Shown in pieces: positions 8,727-15,220 of a DNA stretch of 64,000 nucleotides (positions are counted from its first letter, which is position 1; every line of letters begins with the position of its first letter). The notes beneath the pieces are model-generated. The model saw nothing but the letters and a program-made list of their open reading frames with translations, made no database searches and was not told the DNA's origin. Position numbers and translations under genes: made by a program. This stretch comes from CAZOVB01 sp964583095 (GTDB lineage: Bacteria > Planctomycetota > Phycisphaerae > SM23-33), in NCBI GenBank assembly GCA_964583095.1, contig CAZOVB010000004.1, positions 79,246 to 143,245 on the forward strand, given 5' to 3'.

Positions 8727-10412
8727 ATGACCGATACAAAGCAATCCGCCTCGCTGGAATGGGTTCGGCGCCTAGAGATCATGGATGTGGCCTACCAGCA
8801 CTATGCCCTGGCCAACGGGGACGACCTGTACCTGACCGCCCACGGTCAGCGACATGGCCAGGTCCTGATGCCCGAGAACTTCTGGACGGACAAGTCCTGG
8901 TTCCTGGCCAACCATCACCGGCTTTCGGGTACGAGCATGGTCTACAAGATCCGCACCCGCCCGGTGGATGGCAAGAGTATCGATATCGTCCTGAAGTGGA
9001 ACCGCATGGGCCAGGACGTACCCGGTGCGACGCTGACCCAGTCGCTGGACGACGCGGAATTCAACAGCCCCTTCCAGGAATTCTCCCTGGTCCAGGAGCT
9101 GCGAAACTCCCGCCTGGCCGGGGGCGTCCCCGCCCTTTACACCCACAAGCCCCTGGCGGTGTACGTTCCGCGAGGCCACGTCGAGCCGTCTCAACTGGGC
9201 CGAAAGGTCTACAAGATGGATCACCTGGCCACCACGCACGAAGAGATCGAGGTGGACCTGAACCGCAATTACGCGGTGATCTACGAATGGATCAAGGGAA
9301 TCGACACCCTGGAAGCCTGCGAGCGGGGAGTGCTGGCCCGAGAGGAAATGCAGGATCTGCTGGAACTGGCCGAAGACGAGATGGCCCGGAAGGGCTACCT
9401 GGTGCGCGACCACAAGGTCCAGCACGTGATCGTCCGGGAAAACGCACGGGGCCAACTGATCCGCCGGCGCGACGGGCAGGTCCAGTATGCGCTGATCGAC
9501 TTCGAGCTGCTCTCGCGGACCGACCAGCAGGAGCAGGCCTTTCGGGACCGCAAGCGGAAGCTCTACCTGCTCAAGCAGGCCCACCGGTTCGAAGAGCCTC
9601 CCAGCATCCCCTCCCACCTTCAGCGGACCAAACTCCTGGATGTCGACTACATCCATGGGCATATCGAAAGTACCAATGGCATGCTCTGGGTGGTGGGCAA
9701 GGATCCGGAGCTGTTCGAGTACTTCCTGCCGGAGAAATGGCGAAAGACCCGGCGAGTGCGCCTGAGCCTGGCCAATCGCATCTACCAGACGACTACCAAG
9801 GACAACATTCACCTGGTCTGGAAGGTCTCCCGCGTCGGCGAACAGCCGGACATGGACCCCTTCAAGCGCGACGAGAAGCGAATTCTGGACTACGGGTACA
9901 ACTCACCGTTTGAAGAGGTCGCCCTGAATCTGCAGCTTGGCCGACAGGGCCTGCTGACGACCTACCCCCGTGCGATCTACATGGCCGGGGCATCGACGGA
10001 AACCCCCGAGTACCTGACCGACCCGCGACGCTACCGGACGCACGAGCACCTGTTGGCCCTGGACGGCAAGAGCGTTCTGCGGCGCGACCACGACTACATG
10101 ATCATCTGGGGCTACTGGAACGGCCCGGACGAACTGCTGGCCGTTCAGGACCGCCAATACTGCGAGGGCATCAACGCCCTCCAGGCCTATCGGCAGGGAT
10201 GGATCGACCAGGAGACGTACTTCCGCCTGATGGACCAGATGCGCATCCGCCTGGCCGCTCTGGGGGTGGAAGATCTCAACCTGCGTGGCAACCACATTCT
10301 GCTGTCCATCGACGCCGAGAACCGCAAGCTGCTCCTGGAGCCCAACTCCCTGCCGGCTATGCGTTTGTGCAACTTCGAACTGCTCCGGACGATCCCCGAA
10401 GAAGAGTCCTGA
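8727..10412 (+). CDS. Internally duplicated kinase-like protein
   Basis: 561 residues, no named family recognised. The protein consists of two homologous halves, about residues 55-270 and 330-555. Each has a lysine-bearing strand (VLKW K90; LVWKV K366), then an almost identical NSPFQE (113-118) / NSPFEE (392-397) helix that could supply the kinase alpha-C glutamate. A hinge-like strand follows (VIYEWIKG; IIWGYWNG), then a catalytic-loop-like segment (RDHKVQH near 227-233; EDLNLRGN near 515-522). Each half ends in a DFG-like motif, DFELL at 258 and NFELL at 549. This pattern fits a protein-kinase-like fold in tandem, the second copy with Asp changed to Asn. No membrane segment or signal peptide. 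Substrate unknown. It is divergent from ychF across 114 bases and followed by a hairpin. Confidence 0.6.
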   Translation: MTDTKQSASLEWVRRLEIMDVAYQHYALANGDDLYLTAHGQRHGQVLMPENFWTDKSWFLANHHRLSGTSMVYKIRTRPVDGKSIDIVLKWNRMGQDVPGATLTQSLDDAEFNSPFQEFSLVQELRNSRLAGGVPALYTHKPLAVYVPRGHVEPSQLGRKVYKMDHLATTHEEIEVDLNRNYAVIYEWIKGIDTLEACERGVLAREEMQDLLELAEDEMARKGYLVRDHKVQHVIVRENARGQLIRRRDGQVQYALIDFELLSRTDQQEQAFRDRKRKLYLLKQAHRFEEPPSIPSHLQRTKLLDVDYIHGHIESTNGMLWVVGKDPELFEYFLPEKWRKTRRVRLSLANRIYQTTTKDNIHLVWKVSRVGEQPDMDPFKRDEKRILDYGYNSPFEEVALNLQLGRQGLLTTYPRAIYMAGASTETPEYLTDPRRYRTHEHLLALDGKSVLRRDHDYMIIWGYWNGPDELLAVQDRQYCEGINALQAYRQGWIDQETYFRLMDQMRIRLAALGVEDLNLRGNHILLSIDAENRKLLLEPNSLPAMRLCNFELLRTIPEEES

Positions 10413-10433
10413 TTGTCCCGGGCCAATAAACAA

Positions 10434-10460
10434 CCGGACGCAGCGCGTGGCTGCGTCCGG
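10434..10460 (+). terminator. Perfect 11-bp hairpin after the kinase-like gene
   Basis: The arms 10434-10444 and 10450-10460 (CCGGACGCAGC and its exact complement) enclose a 5-base loop, 21 bases after the stop. The downstream tract is pyrimidine-rich (CCGCTCTCTTC) but not a clean T run, so termination could be partial or factor-assisted. Confidence 0.5.
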
Positions 10461-10558
10461 CCGCTCTCTTCTGCCGAGACCCAAGGGCCTCGATGTTCGC
10501 CCCTGGCGAGGGGGCATATTGTCGCGCCCGAAACCGCAAGGGTCCGGACGATGGGTAC

Positions 10559-10588
10559 TTGCATTGTTACTGCAATGAAGTATATAGT
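10559..10588 (+). promoter_or_regulatory. Sigma-70-like promoter for the XylR-type regulator
   Basis: TTGCAT at 10559-10564 is followed by 16 bases and TATATA, or 18 bases and TATAGT (10583-10588), about 40 bases before the proposed start. Between the boxes lies a small inverted repeat CATTG-TTACTG-CAATG (10562-10577), which could be an operator, possibly autoregulatory. Confidence 0.45.
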
Positions 10589-10626
10589 CCTTTCGTCCGC
10601 GAACCTTAACGTGATACGAAAATTCA

Positions 10627-11808
10627 TTGAGCCAATCACGCAAGAACAAGGAAATCCGCACGGGCCACCGCCAGTGGATCCTCGTGTACATGCCCGCCGC
10701 GGGCCACATGCGCGAGGCGGCCGAGGGGGTCGTCGAGGCCATTCGCGCCCGCGGGAAGACGGGGATGTACTTTCAGGATCACCCCCTGGCCGGCATTCCG
10801 TGGATCCACGAGTATCCCTTCGAGGGATTGATCACCAGCGTGGTGGATCATCCGATCGTGGAGGAATTCGAGAAGACCTCCCGGCCCGTGGTGGTGGTGG
10901 AGCAGGATCCTCCCTGTCGGTTCCCGCTGGTCCGCGGGGACGATGCCCGCATCGGGGAGATGGCCTTTGAACACCTCTCCGCGCTGGGGCTCAAGCGCAT
11001 GGGCTACTGGGGCCCCTGTGACGAGCCCCGCAAGTATTCCAACATCCGGCGCAAGGCGTTCCTGGACCGGGCGGCCCGGGAAGATATGGAAATCTACTGC
11101 GCCGGGGATGCTCACCCAGCCGCCCGAAAGCTGGGCTACAATCACGGGGCGGACATGACCAAATGGCTTCTGGCACTTCCCAGGCCGATCGGGATCATGG
11201 TTCATACCAGCGCCGATGCAATCCGCGTGGTGGTGCACTGCCAGGACATCGGCATCGCCGTCCCCGAAGACGCTGCCGTGGTGGGCGTGGACGACAACGC
11301 CCTGCTCTGCCGCGGCAACACGCCTTCCCTGACGGCCATCAACCAGGGGACCTACCGGATCGGCAACCGGGCGGCCAGGCTGCTGTTTGACCTGATGGAC
11401 GGCAAGAAGGCTCCGAAGAAGCCGATGCTTATCCCCCCCTCGGGGATCGTCAAACGCGAGTCGACGAGCCTGTCGGTTTTCGACGACCCGTTTGTGGCCG
11501 ATGCGATGATGTTCATAAAACACCGGGCCTGTGACGGCATCGACGTCCAGGCGGTGGCCGAAGCGGTCAAGGTGGGGCGGCGCACCCTCGAGACGCACTT
11601 CAAGAACGAGGTAGGCCGAACCATTCACGAGGAGATCCTCCGCGTGCGTCTCCAGCGCGTCTGCGAATTGCTGACCGAAACGCGTCTGACGCTCGGGAGC
11701 ATCGCCGCCCAGTGCGGGTTCAGTTGGCAGGGGGTGATGAGCAAGGTATTCCGGAACCAGTTCGGGATGACCCCTTCCGACTATCGCAGCCGGGCCTGGC
11801 GCGACTGA
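10627..11808 (+). CDS. XylR-type transcriptional regulator (LacI-like sensor plus AraC HTH)
   Basis: 393 residues. The N-terminal ~270 residues have the periplasmic-binding-protein/LacI sugar-sensor fold: the first strand WILVYMPAAGHM, the segment GIMVHTSADAIRVV, and VVGVDDNALLC followed by SLTAINQG. The last 100 residues form an AraC DNA-binding domain with two helix-turn-helix units (AVAEAVKVGRRTLETHF; SIAAQCGFSWQGVMSKVF) and the family ending FGMTPSDYRSR. This architecture is that of xylose-type activators, so a carbohydrate ligand is likely but unidentified. The start is taken as TTG at 10627 because the first ATG would lie inside the first beta strand; there is no obvious Shine-Dalgarno. 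A second, truncated member of the same family lies at 38.8-39.6 kb. Confidence 0.85.
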   Translation: MSQSRKNKEIRTGHRQWILVYMPAAGHMREAAEGVVEAIRARGKTGMYFQDHPLAGIPWIHEYPFEGLITSVVDHPIVEEFEKTSRPVVVVEQDPPCRFPLVRGDDARIGEMAFEHLSALGLKRMGYWGPCDEPRKYSNIRRKAFLDRAAREDMEIYCAGDAHPAARKLGYNHGADMTKWLLALPRPIGIMVHTSADAIRVVVHCQDIGIAVPEDAAVVGVDDNALLCRGNTPSLTAINQGTYRIGNRAARLLFDLMDGKKAPKKPMLIPPSGIVKRESTSLSVFDDPFVADAMMFIKHRACDGIDVQAVAEAVKVGRRTLETHFKNEVGRTIHEEILRVRLQRVCELLTETRLTLGSIAAQCGFSWQGVMSKVFRNQFGMTPSDYRSRAWRD

Positions 11809-11854
11809 TTCGGCCCCTTCCGGCTTGTGATTCCTTTTGTTGTCTTCATTACAA

Positions 11855-12006
11855 GGGGCTTGCGCGCCTGTAAGGTCCTCGAAGGCCCGATCCTCTCTGG
11901 GCCGCATTTCAGGCTGATTCAGAATTGGATTTTCTATCAGCCTTACCTTGCGATGAGCAGGTGCACGAGCAACCGTGGAGCTGAAGGGGGGAGGGGGCTT
12001 GCGCGC
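11855..12006. repeat. 13-bp direct repeat flanking a hairpin
   Basis: GGGGCTTGCGCGC occurs at 11855-11867 and again at 11994-12006, 139 bases apart. Between them is a perfect 8-bp inverted repeat, AGGCTGAT (11911-11918) and ATCAGCCT (11936-11943). The second copy abuts the A-run of the minus-strand terminator. Function unknown; the repeat is short enough to be chance. Confidence 0.35.
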
Positions 12007-12057
12007 AAAAAAAGGCCCGCAAGGGTTACGGAAATTCGTCCGTCCGCCTTGCGGGCC
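12007..12057 (-). terminator. Strong intrinsic terminator (minus strand)
   Basis: Perfect 11-bp stem GGCCCGCAAGG (12014-12024) with its complement (12047-12057), enclosing an inner ACGGA/TCCGT stem. On the minus strand it is followed at once by seven Ts (12013-12007). No minus-strand protein gene of ordinary size lies upstream, so it must end a short transcript. Confidence 0.75.
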
Positions 12058-12089
12058 GTGCACACCTGCTTTAGCAGGTACGTTACCTG

Positions 12090-12122
12090 CTAGAGCAGGC
12101 TGCCTATACAGTCAGATACCAT
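12090..12122 (-). CDS. Ten-residue ORF behind a maximal Shine-Dalgarno
   Basis: Encodes MVSDCIGSLL and stops at TAG. The bases before the ATG on the minus strand are AAGGAGGTGATCC, complementary to the full 13-base tail of 16S rRNA, with optimal spacing to the ATG. The stop codon lies in the loop of the first CCTGC/GCAGG hairpin, and the terminator begins about 33 bases later. It could be a leader peptide, a small protein or a ribosome-binding decoy. No run of one amino acid is present, so ordinary amino-acid attenuation is unlikely. Real as a sequence pattern; translation is unproven. Confidence 0.4.
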   Translation of the reverse strand: MVSDCIGSLL

Positions 12123-12357
12123 GGATCACCTCCTTGTCTTTCGTGAACCTGCCCAGCCGTCACCCTTCGAGCTGCAGATCTTTCCGATCCGGCATGCAAC
12201 CCAGGGCCGCCGAGCTCCCACTCCCCCGGACGTCTCCGAGGGCACGCCCGGGCCTGGCCGTGGCCTGACCCGCAAAAGGAAACGAAGGAGATTCACGTTT
12301 CCTTTCACACTCAATGATAGCTTTTCCGGTCCGGAGGACCAAGACTATCTATCGTAA

Positions 12358-12547
12358 TAATCGGCATAAGGGGCAAAAAAACTTTATTTCGGATGGCATC
12401 AAAAGAGAGCAACGAACTTGCGTGACCTGCCGGGCGGGCTTTGTCGTACCATGGTCAGGGCCATGGGCCCGAAACGCTCGGGAAAAGTGCGACCCCTGAA
12501 AGACTCCGGGACGTTTCATAATGGCCGCTCCATGCGAGGAAACCTGC
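12358..12547. other. Intergenic, no gene; minor hairpins
   Basis: The stretch between the candidate RNA and the next promoter holds no convincing reading frame. A CCATGG-N6-CCATGG palindrome lies near 12450-12467. The segment from about 12470 to 12525 (AAACGCTCGGGAAAAGTGCGACCCC onwards in pieces) can fold, but it matches no riboswitch consensus I can recall. Confidence 0.4.
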
Positions 12548-12577
12548 TTGGCAGTGGTGGAGTGCCTAAAATACAAT
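12548..12577 (+). promoter_or_regulatory. Sigma-70-like promoter before the small membrane protein
   Basis: TTGGCA (12548-12553), an 18-base spacer and TACAAT (12572-12577), about 30 bases before the ATG at 12607, giving a leader of about 23 bases. Confidence 0.5.
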
Positions 12578-12606
12578 AAATTGTCCCTTGGTTACATGTT
12601 TGAACG

Positions 12607-13158
12607 ATGAAGATGAACGAACCCCCCAAAAAACCTGTCGATGATACAAGCAGCAACCCAGCCGCAACGCCCCAGGTAAAGAGGTGCTGCGGCGGATGGG
12701 CCAAGATTCTCCTGGCCGTCCTGGCCGTGGGCGCCGCCCTGATGGTCCTGAGCACCTGGTCGAGTTGTTCCAGCTACGAGACCGCCTGGCAGGAACAGGT
12801 CCAGGCCCCTGAGGACGACCTGTTGGCCGGCAAGTGGGAGGGGACCTGGCAGAGCGGCGATGACCAGGAGAAACTGTCGGCAGTGATCCGCAAACAGGAG
12901 GAGGACAAGTACGTGGCCGACATTCTTGCCGAGACGCCCGCCTACGTTCCTTTCGACGATTACACCCAGGGAGTGGTGTTCCATGTCGAAAAGGGTTTGG
13001 ACCGCTGGACCTTTTCCGGCTCGGCAAACAAGGGCTGGAAGGGCGGTACGTACAAATTCGAAGGCTGGACCGACGGCGAGACCTTCTACAGTACCTTTAC
13101 TTCCTTCATGTACTCCGGCACGTACACCATGAAACGCGTGGAAAAGCCGGTGCAGTAG
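12607..13158 (+). CDS. Membrane-anchored protein with small beta domain
   Basis: 183 residues, family not recognised. A polar N-terminus with a CC pair is followed by one hydrophobic helix (about residues 33-50, WAKILLAVLAVGAALMVLS). A compact exported domain then begins LLAGKWEGTWQS and contains regularly spaced aromatic residues ending SGTYTMKRV, as in small lipocalin-like or sheet domains that start with GxWxGxW. Another G-T-Y-type small protein with a similar ending logic is at 37.5 kb but without clear homology. Stands alone between its own promoter and a convergent lipoprotein gene. Confidence 0.7.
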   Translation: MKMNEPPKKPVDDTSSNPAATPQVKRCCGGWAKILLAVLAVGAALMVLSTWSSCSSYETAWQEQVQAPEDDLLAGKWEGTWQSGDDQEKLSAVIRKQEEDKYVADILAETPAYVPFDDYTQGVVFHVEKGLDRWTFSGSANKGWKGGTYKFEGWTDGETFYSTFTSFMYSGTYTMKRVEKPVQ

Positions 13159-13194
13159 CTGCCGGGCAGGTTCCGACGCGGCTTCGGCGTCCAA

Positions 13195-14910
13195 TCAGCG
13201 GTTGTACTGCATCCACTTTCCGTTGTAGTTCCCGGCGTAGAAGATATCCCGGGTCGGATCCCAGAAGAACGTGTCGGTGCCCTCGGGAGCTTCCAAGGCG
13301 AGTCTCCATGTCTTGCCCCCGTCACGTGTCTCGTGGAATCCTTTGGCGCTAACGAGCATCATGTGGTTGTCGTCGAGGCCGAAAACCGGAGGCTGCGTGC
13401 AGGCCGGCGAGCCCTCCATCACCTGCCATGTCGTGAAATTCTCCCTGCCGAGGATCAGCCCCTTGTCGCTGGGCAGGTAGGCGACGGACTTGTAGATGAG
13501 GATGGGCCCGCGATACCCGCCGGCCTCGATGGGCGAAACCCTCTTCCAGGTCTTGCCGAGGTCTGGGCTGACGTGGATGCCCACGAGTGTTTTGTCGGCT
13601 TCCGGCTCGGTCGGCTGGCCCGTCATGCGGTCCAGCAGGGGGACCAGGACCTTGATGAGCGTATCGGGCCCGGCAAAGCCCATCGCGCGCAGGCGCCTTC
13701 CATGTTTGGTGGCCAGTTGCCAGGTCGTTCCGCCGTCGGTGGAGTAGAAGGCCTTGCCCTGGCGGTGATGTTGCTCGTTGAGCATGAAGCGGGTGGGCAT
13801 GGTGCTGATATCCGCCGTGCCCCAGTCCCAGGTTTCGCGCCCCTCGATGCCGTAATTCAGGAAGGTCTTGCCGTCGGGGCTGTAAACCTGGTCGGTCGGC
13901 TGGGTCAGGCAGCACCAACTGACCAGGTAGAACCCCTGGCCATTGGGGTTGATGAGCACCTGGATAAAGCCGTCGTCGTTGGCGTTGCCGTCGTTGAGCT
14001 TCCGGTAGCCGATCAGGGAGGTGTACTTTCCCCCGTCGGTGCGGGAGAGGTGTCCCTTTTCCGGCTCGTAGCGCCATAGGCCGTTGCCTGCAACATTCAG
14101 AAACGTATTGCCTGCCCGGTCGCTCAGGACGCACATCATGCCGGGGTTCTCGACCCAGTTGATGTGCCAGCGCATCAGCGGAACCACGCCGGCCTTTGCC
14201 AGGGCGTCCTTCCAGGCGTCCGAGACATTTACCCACTTGCCCCTGGCCTGAACCTTCGGCACCGAAACGCTCACGTCGGTCGGGATCGGGTACAACTCGT
14301 CGCCGTGCCACTTGTTACCCGACGGGTCGGTCAGGACCGATCGCCAGCCGCAATTGATCCGCACGGCCTGGTCTTGCCCGATCGCCTCGATGCCGCACAG
14401 GGCGTGGTCGGGCGAGTCATCCCAGGGCATTTGCACGTCGAGCTTTTCATCCGAGACGTTGACGGTGTATTCCTTGACAAGCGCGCGGTACTTTTCGGCC
14501 GGGTCCAGCCTCTGATCCGAGATGGCCAGGTCCTGCTGGAGGTCTCTGCCTTCGATCGTGATATCCACCGAACCGGCCGGTTGGGCCTTGCCCTCCCGCA
14601 GGGCCTGGATGAAGTGCAGTCGAACCTTGTATGTTCCGTTTGGCAACTCGATGGTGTACCTGCCCGGGGCGGTTCTCATGGAGTTGTAGAGCTGGGGAAA
14701 ATCGGTGCCCTCGATGGGGAGATCCATTTCCTTGTCGCGGGTGGCTGCGTGAATTCCCCCGACATAGCCGTAATGGCCCAGGTCGGTTCTGGCCGGCTGG
14801 CTTCGGGTCGATGTATCGGCGTCCTGGCCGGCCTGGGACTCGGTGGAGCAGCCGGGCAGCAGCATCCAACCCATCAGTGCGCTCAGAAGGAGGGACAGTT
14901 GTCTTTGCAT
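13195..14910 (-). CDS. Lipoprotein with malectin-like domain and BNR/sialidase-type propeller
   Basis: 571 residues. The N-terminus is a lipoprotein signal with lipobox LLPGC, so the protein is lipid-anchored outside the cytoplasm. A beta-sandwich at roughly residues 45-175 has the malectin/carbohydrate-binding look (YTIELPNGTYKVRLHF, typical of domains that bind sugars). From about residue 200 follows a six- or seven-bladed propeller with Asp-box repeats STDGGTTWQ, SPDLGKTWK and TRDGGKTWR. A sialidase catalytic triad was not verified, so it may be a glycan-binding or photosystem-assembly-like propeller rather than an enzyme. AGGAG lies 8 bases before the ATG. Divergent from the permease gene. 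Confidence 0.75.
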   Translation of the reverse strand: MQRQLSLLLSALMGWMLLPGCSTESQAGQDADTSTRSQPARTDLGHYGYVGGIHAATRDKEMDLPIEGTDFPQLYNSMRTAPGRYTIELPNGTYKVRLHFIQALREGKAQPAGSVDITIEGRDLQQDLAISDQRLDPAEKYRALVKEYTVNVSDEKLDVQMPWDDSPDHALCGIEAIGQDQAVRINCGWRSVLTDPSGNKWHGDELYPIPTDVSVSVPKVQARGKWVNVSDAWKDALAKAGVVPLMRWHINWVENPGMMCVLSDRAGNTFLNVAGNGLWRYEPEKGHLSRTDGGKYTSLIGYRKLNDGNANDDGFIQVLINPNGQGFYLVSWCCLTQPTDQVYSPDGKTFLNYGIEGRETWDWGTADISTMPTRFMLNEQHHRQGKAFYSTDGGTTWQLATKHGRRLRAMGFAGPDTLIKVLVPLLDRMTGQPTEPEADKTLVGIHVSPDLGKTWKRVSPIEAGGYRGPILIYKSVAYLPSDKGLILGRENFTTWQVMEGSPACTQPPVFGLDDNHMMLVSAKGFHETRDGGKTWRLALEAPEGTDTFFWDPTRDIFYAGNYNGKWMQYNR

Positions 14911-15220
14911 GAAATGTCTCCTGGATTATCAAAGTCAAGGGCTGGGTGTATTCTCCGGTCGTTTCGCAGCAATTACAACGGTTTAACCATTTGCCGGCCT
15001 GTCAGGACCGGAGGAAATTCCGCCGGGGCTGGTCGATTTCATTGGGAACAGGGCGCTGAACTTGAAGCATTGCGAAGGTTCCAGGGGCGGTCGTGACGGA
15101 GACGACAGGAAAATAGTGGTAGCCATCGCAAAGCGACAGCTATACGTTGTTATGGAAGAAAGTTGCGGAGATTCTCCGAGAAGAAAGCATCTCGGGGCAT
15201 CGAGAAGGAAGCGGCTGGAT
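14911..15220. other. Divergent intergenic region with a hairpin before the permease
   Basis: 310 bases between the divergent lipoprotein and permease genes; both promoters should lie here. A longer in-frame extension of the permease would start at 15062 but adds an arginine-rich stretch unlike the family. A stem-loop CCGAGA (15176-15181) / TCTCGG (15190-15195) lies about 25 bases before the ATG and could affect translation. No clear promoter boxes were found. Confidence 0.4.

Larger units (their letters stand above)
12007..12345 (-). ncRNA. Candidate structured minus-strand transcript
   Basis: Inferred short RNA ending at the terminator above. In minus-strand order it contains a GGTCC/GGACC hairpin, a perfect 10-bp hairpin AAAGGAAACG (12305-12296) / CGTTTCCTTT (12284-12275) with an 11-base loop containing CTCCTT, a GC-rich section, a maximal Shine-Dalgarno with a ten-codon ORF, and two adjacent CCTGC-N4-GCAGG hairpins that can alternatively pair as TAGCAGGTA-ACG-TACCTGCTA. 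A weak promoter (TTGCCC with TACGAT or GATAGA) can be drawn near 12345-12385. It does not match SRP, tmRNA, RNase P or 6S motifs that I know. It faces the 3' end of the regulator gene, so read-through would be antisense to it. The 5' end is approximate. Confidence 0.4.

Noticed and set aside
10636..12063. Long minus-strand frame (475 codons) opposite the XylR-type regulator
   Set aside because: No recognisable motif, Gly/Pro/His-rich shadow composition, whereas the plus strand has sensor and HTH motifs.
12118..12136. Plus strand GGATCACCTCCTT looks like the 3' end of 16S rRNA
   Set aside because: Only 13 bases match and no other 16S sequence surrounds it; better explained as the complement of a perfect Shine-Dalgarno on the minus strand.
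12470..12530. Possible c-di-GMP or other riboswitch before the 12.6-kb gene
   Set aside because: No consensus core could be aligned, and a promoter lies downstream of it, so it would not be in the mRNA.
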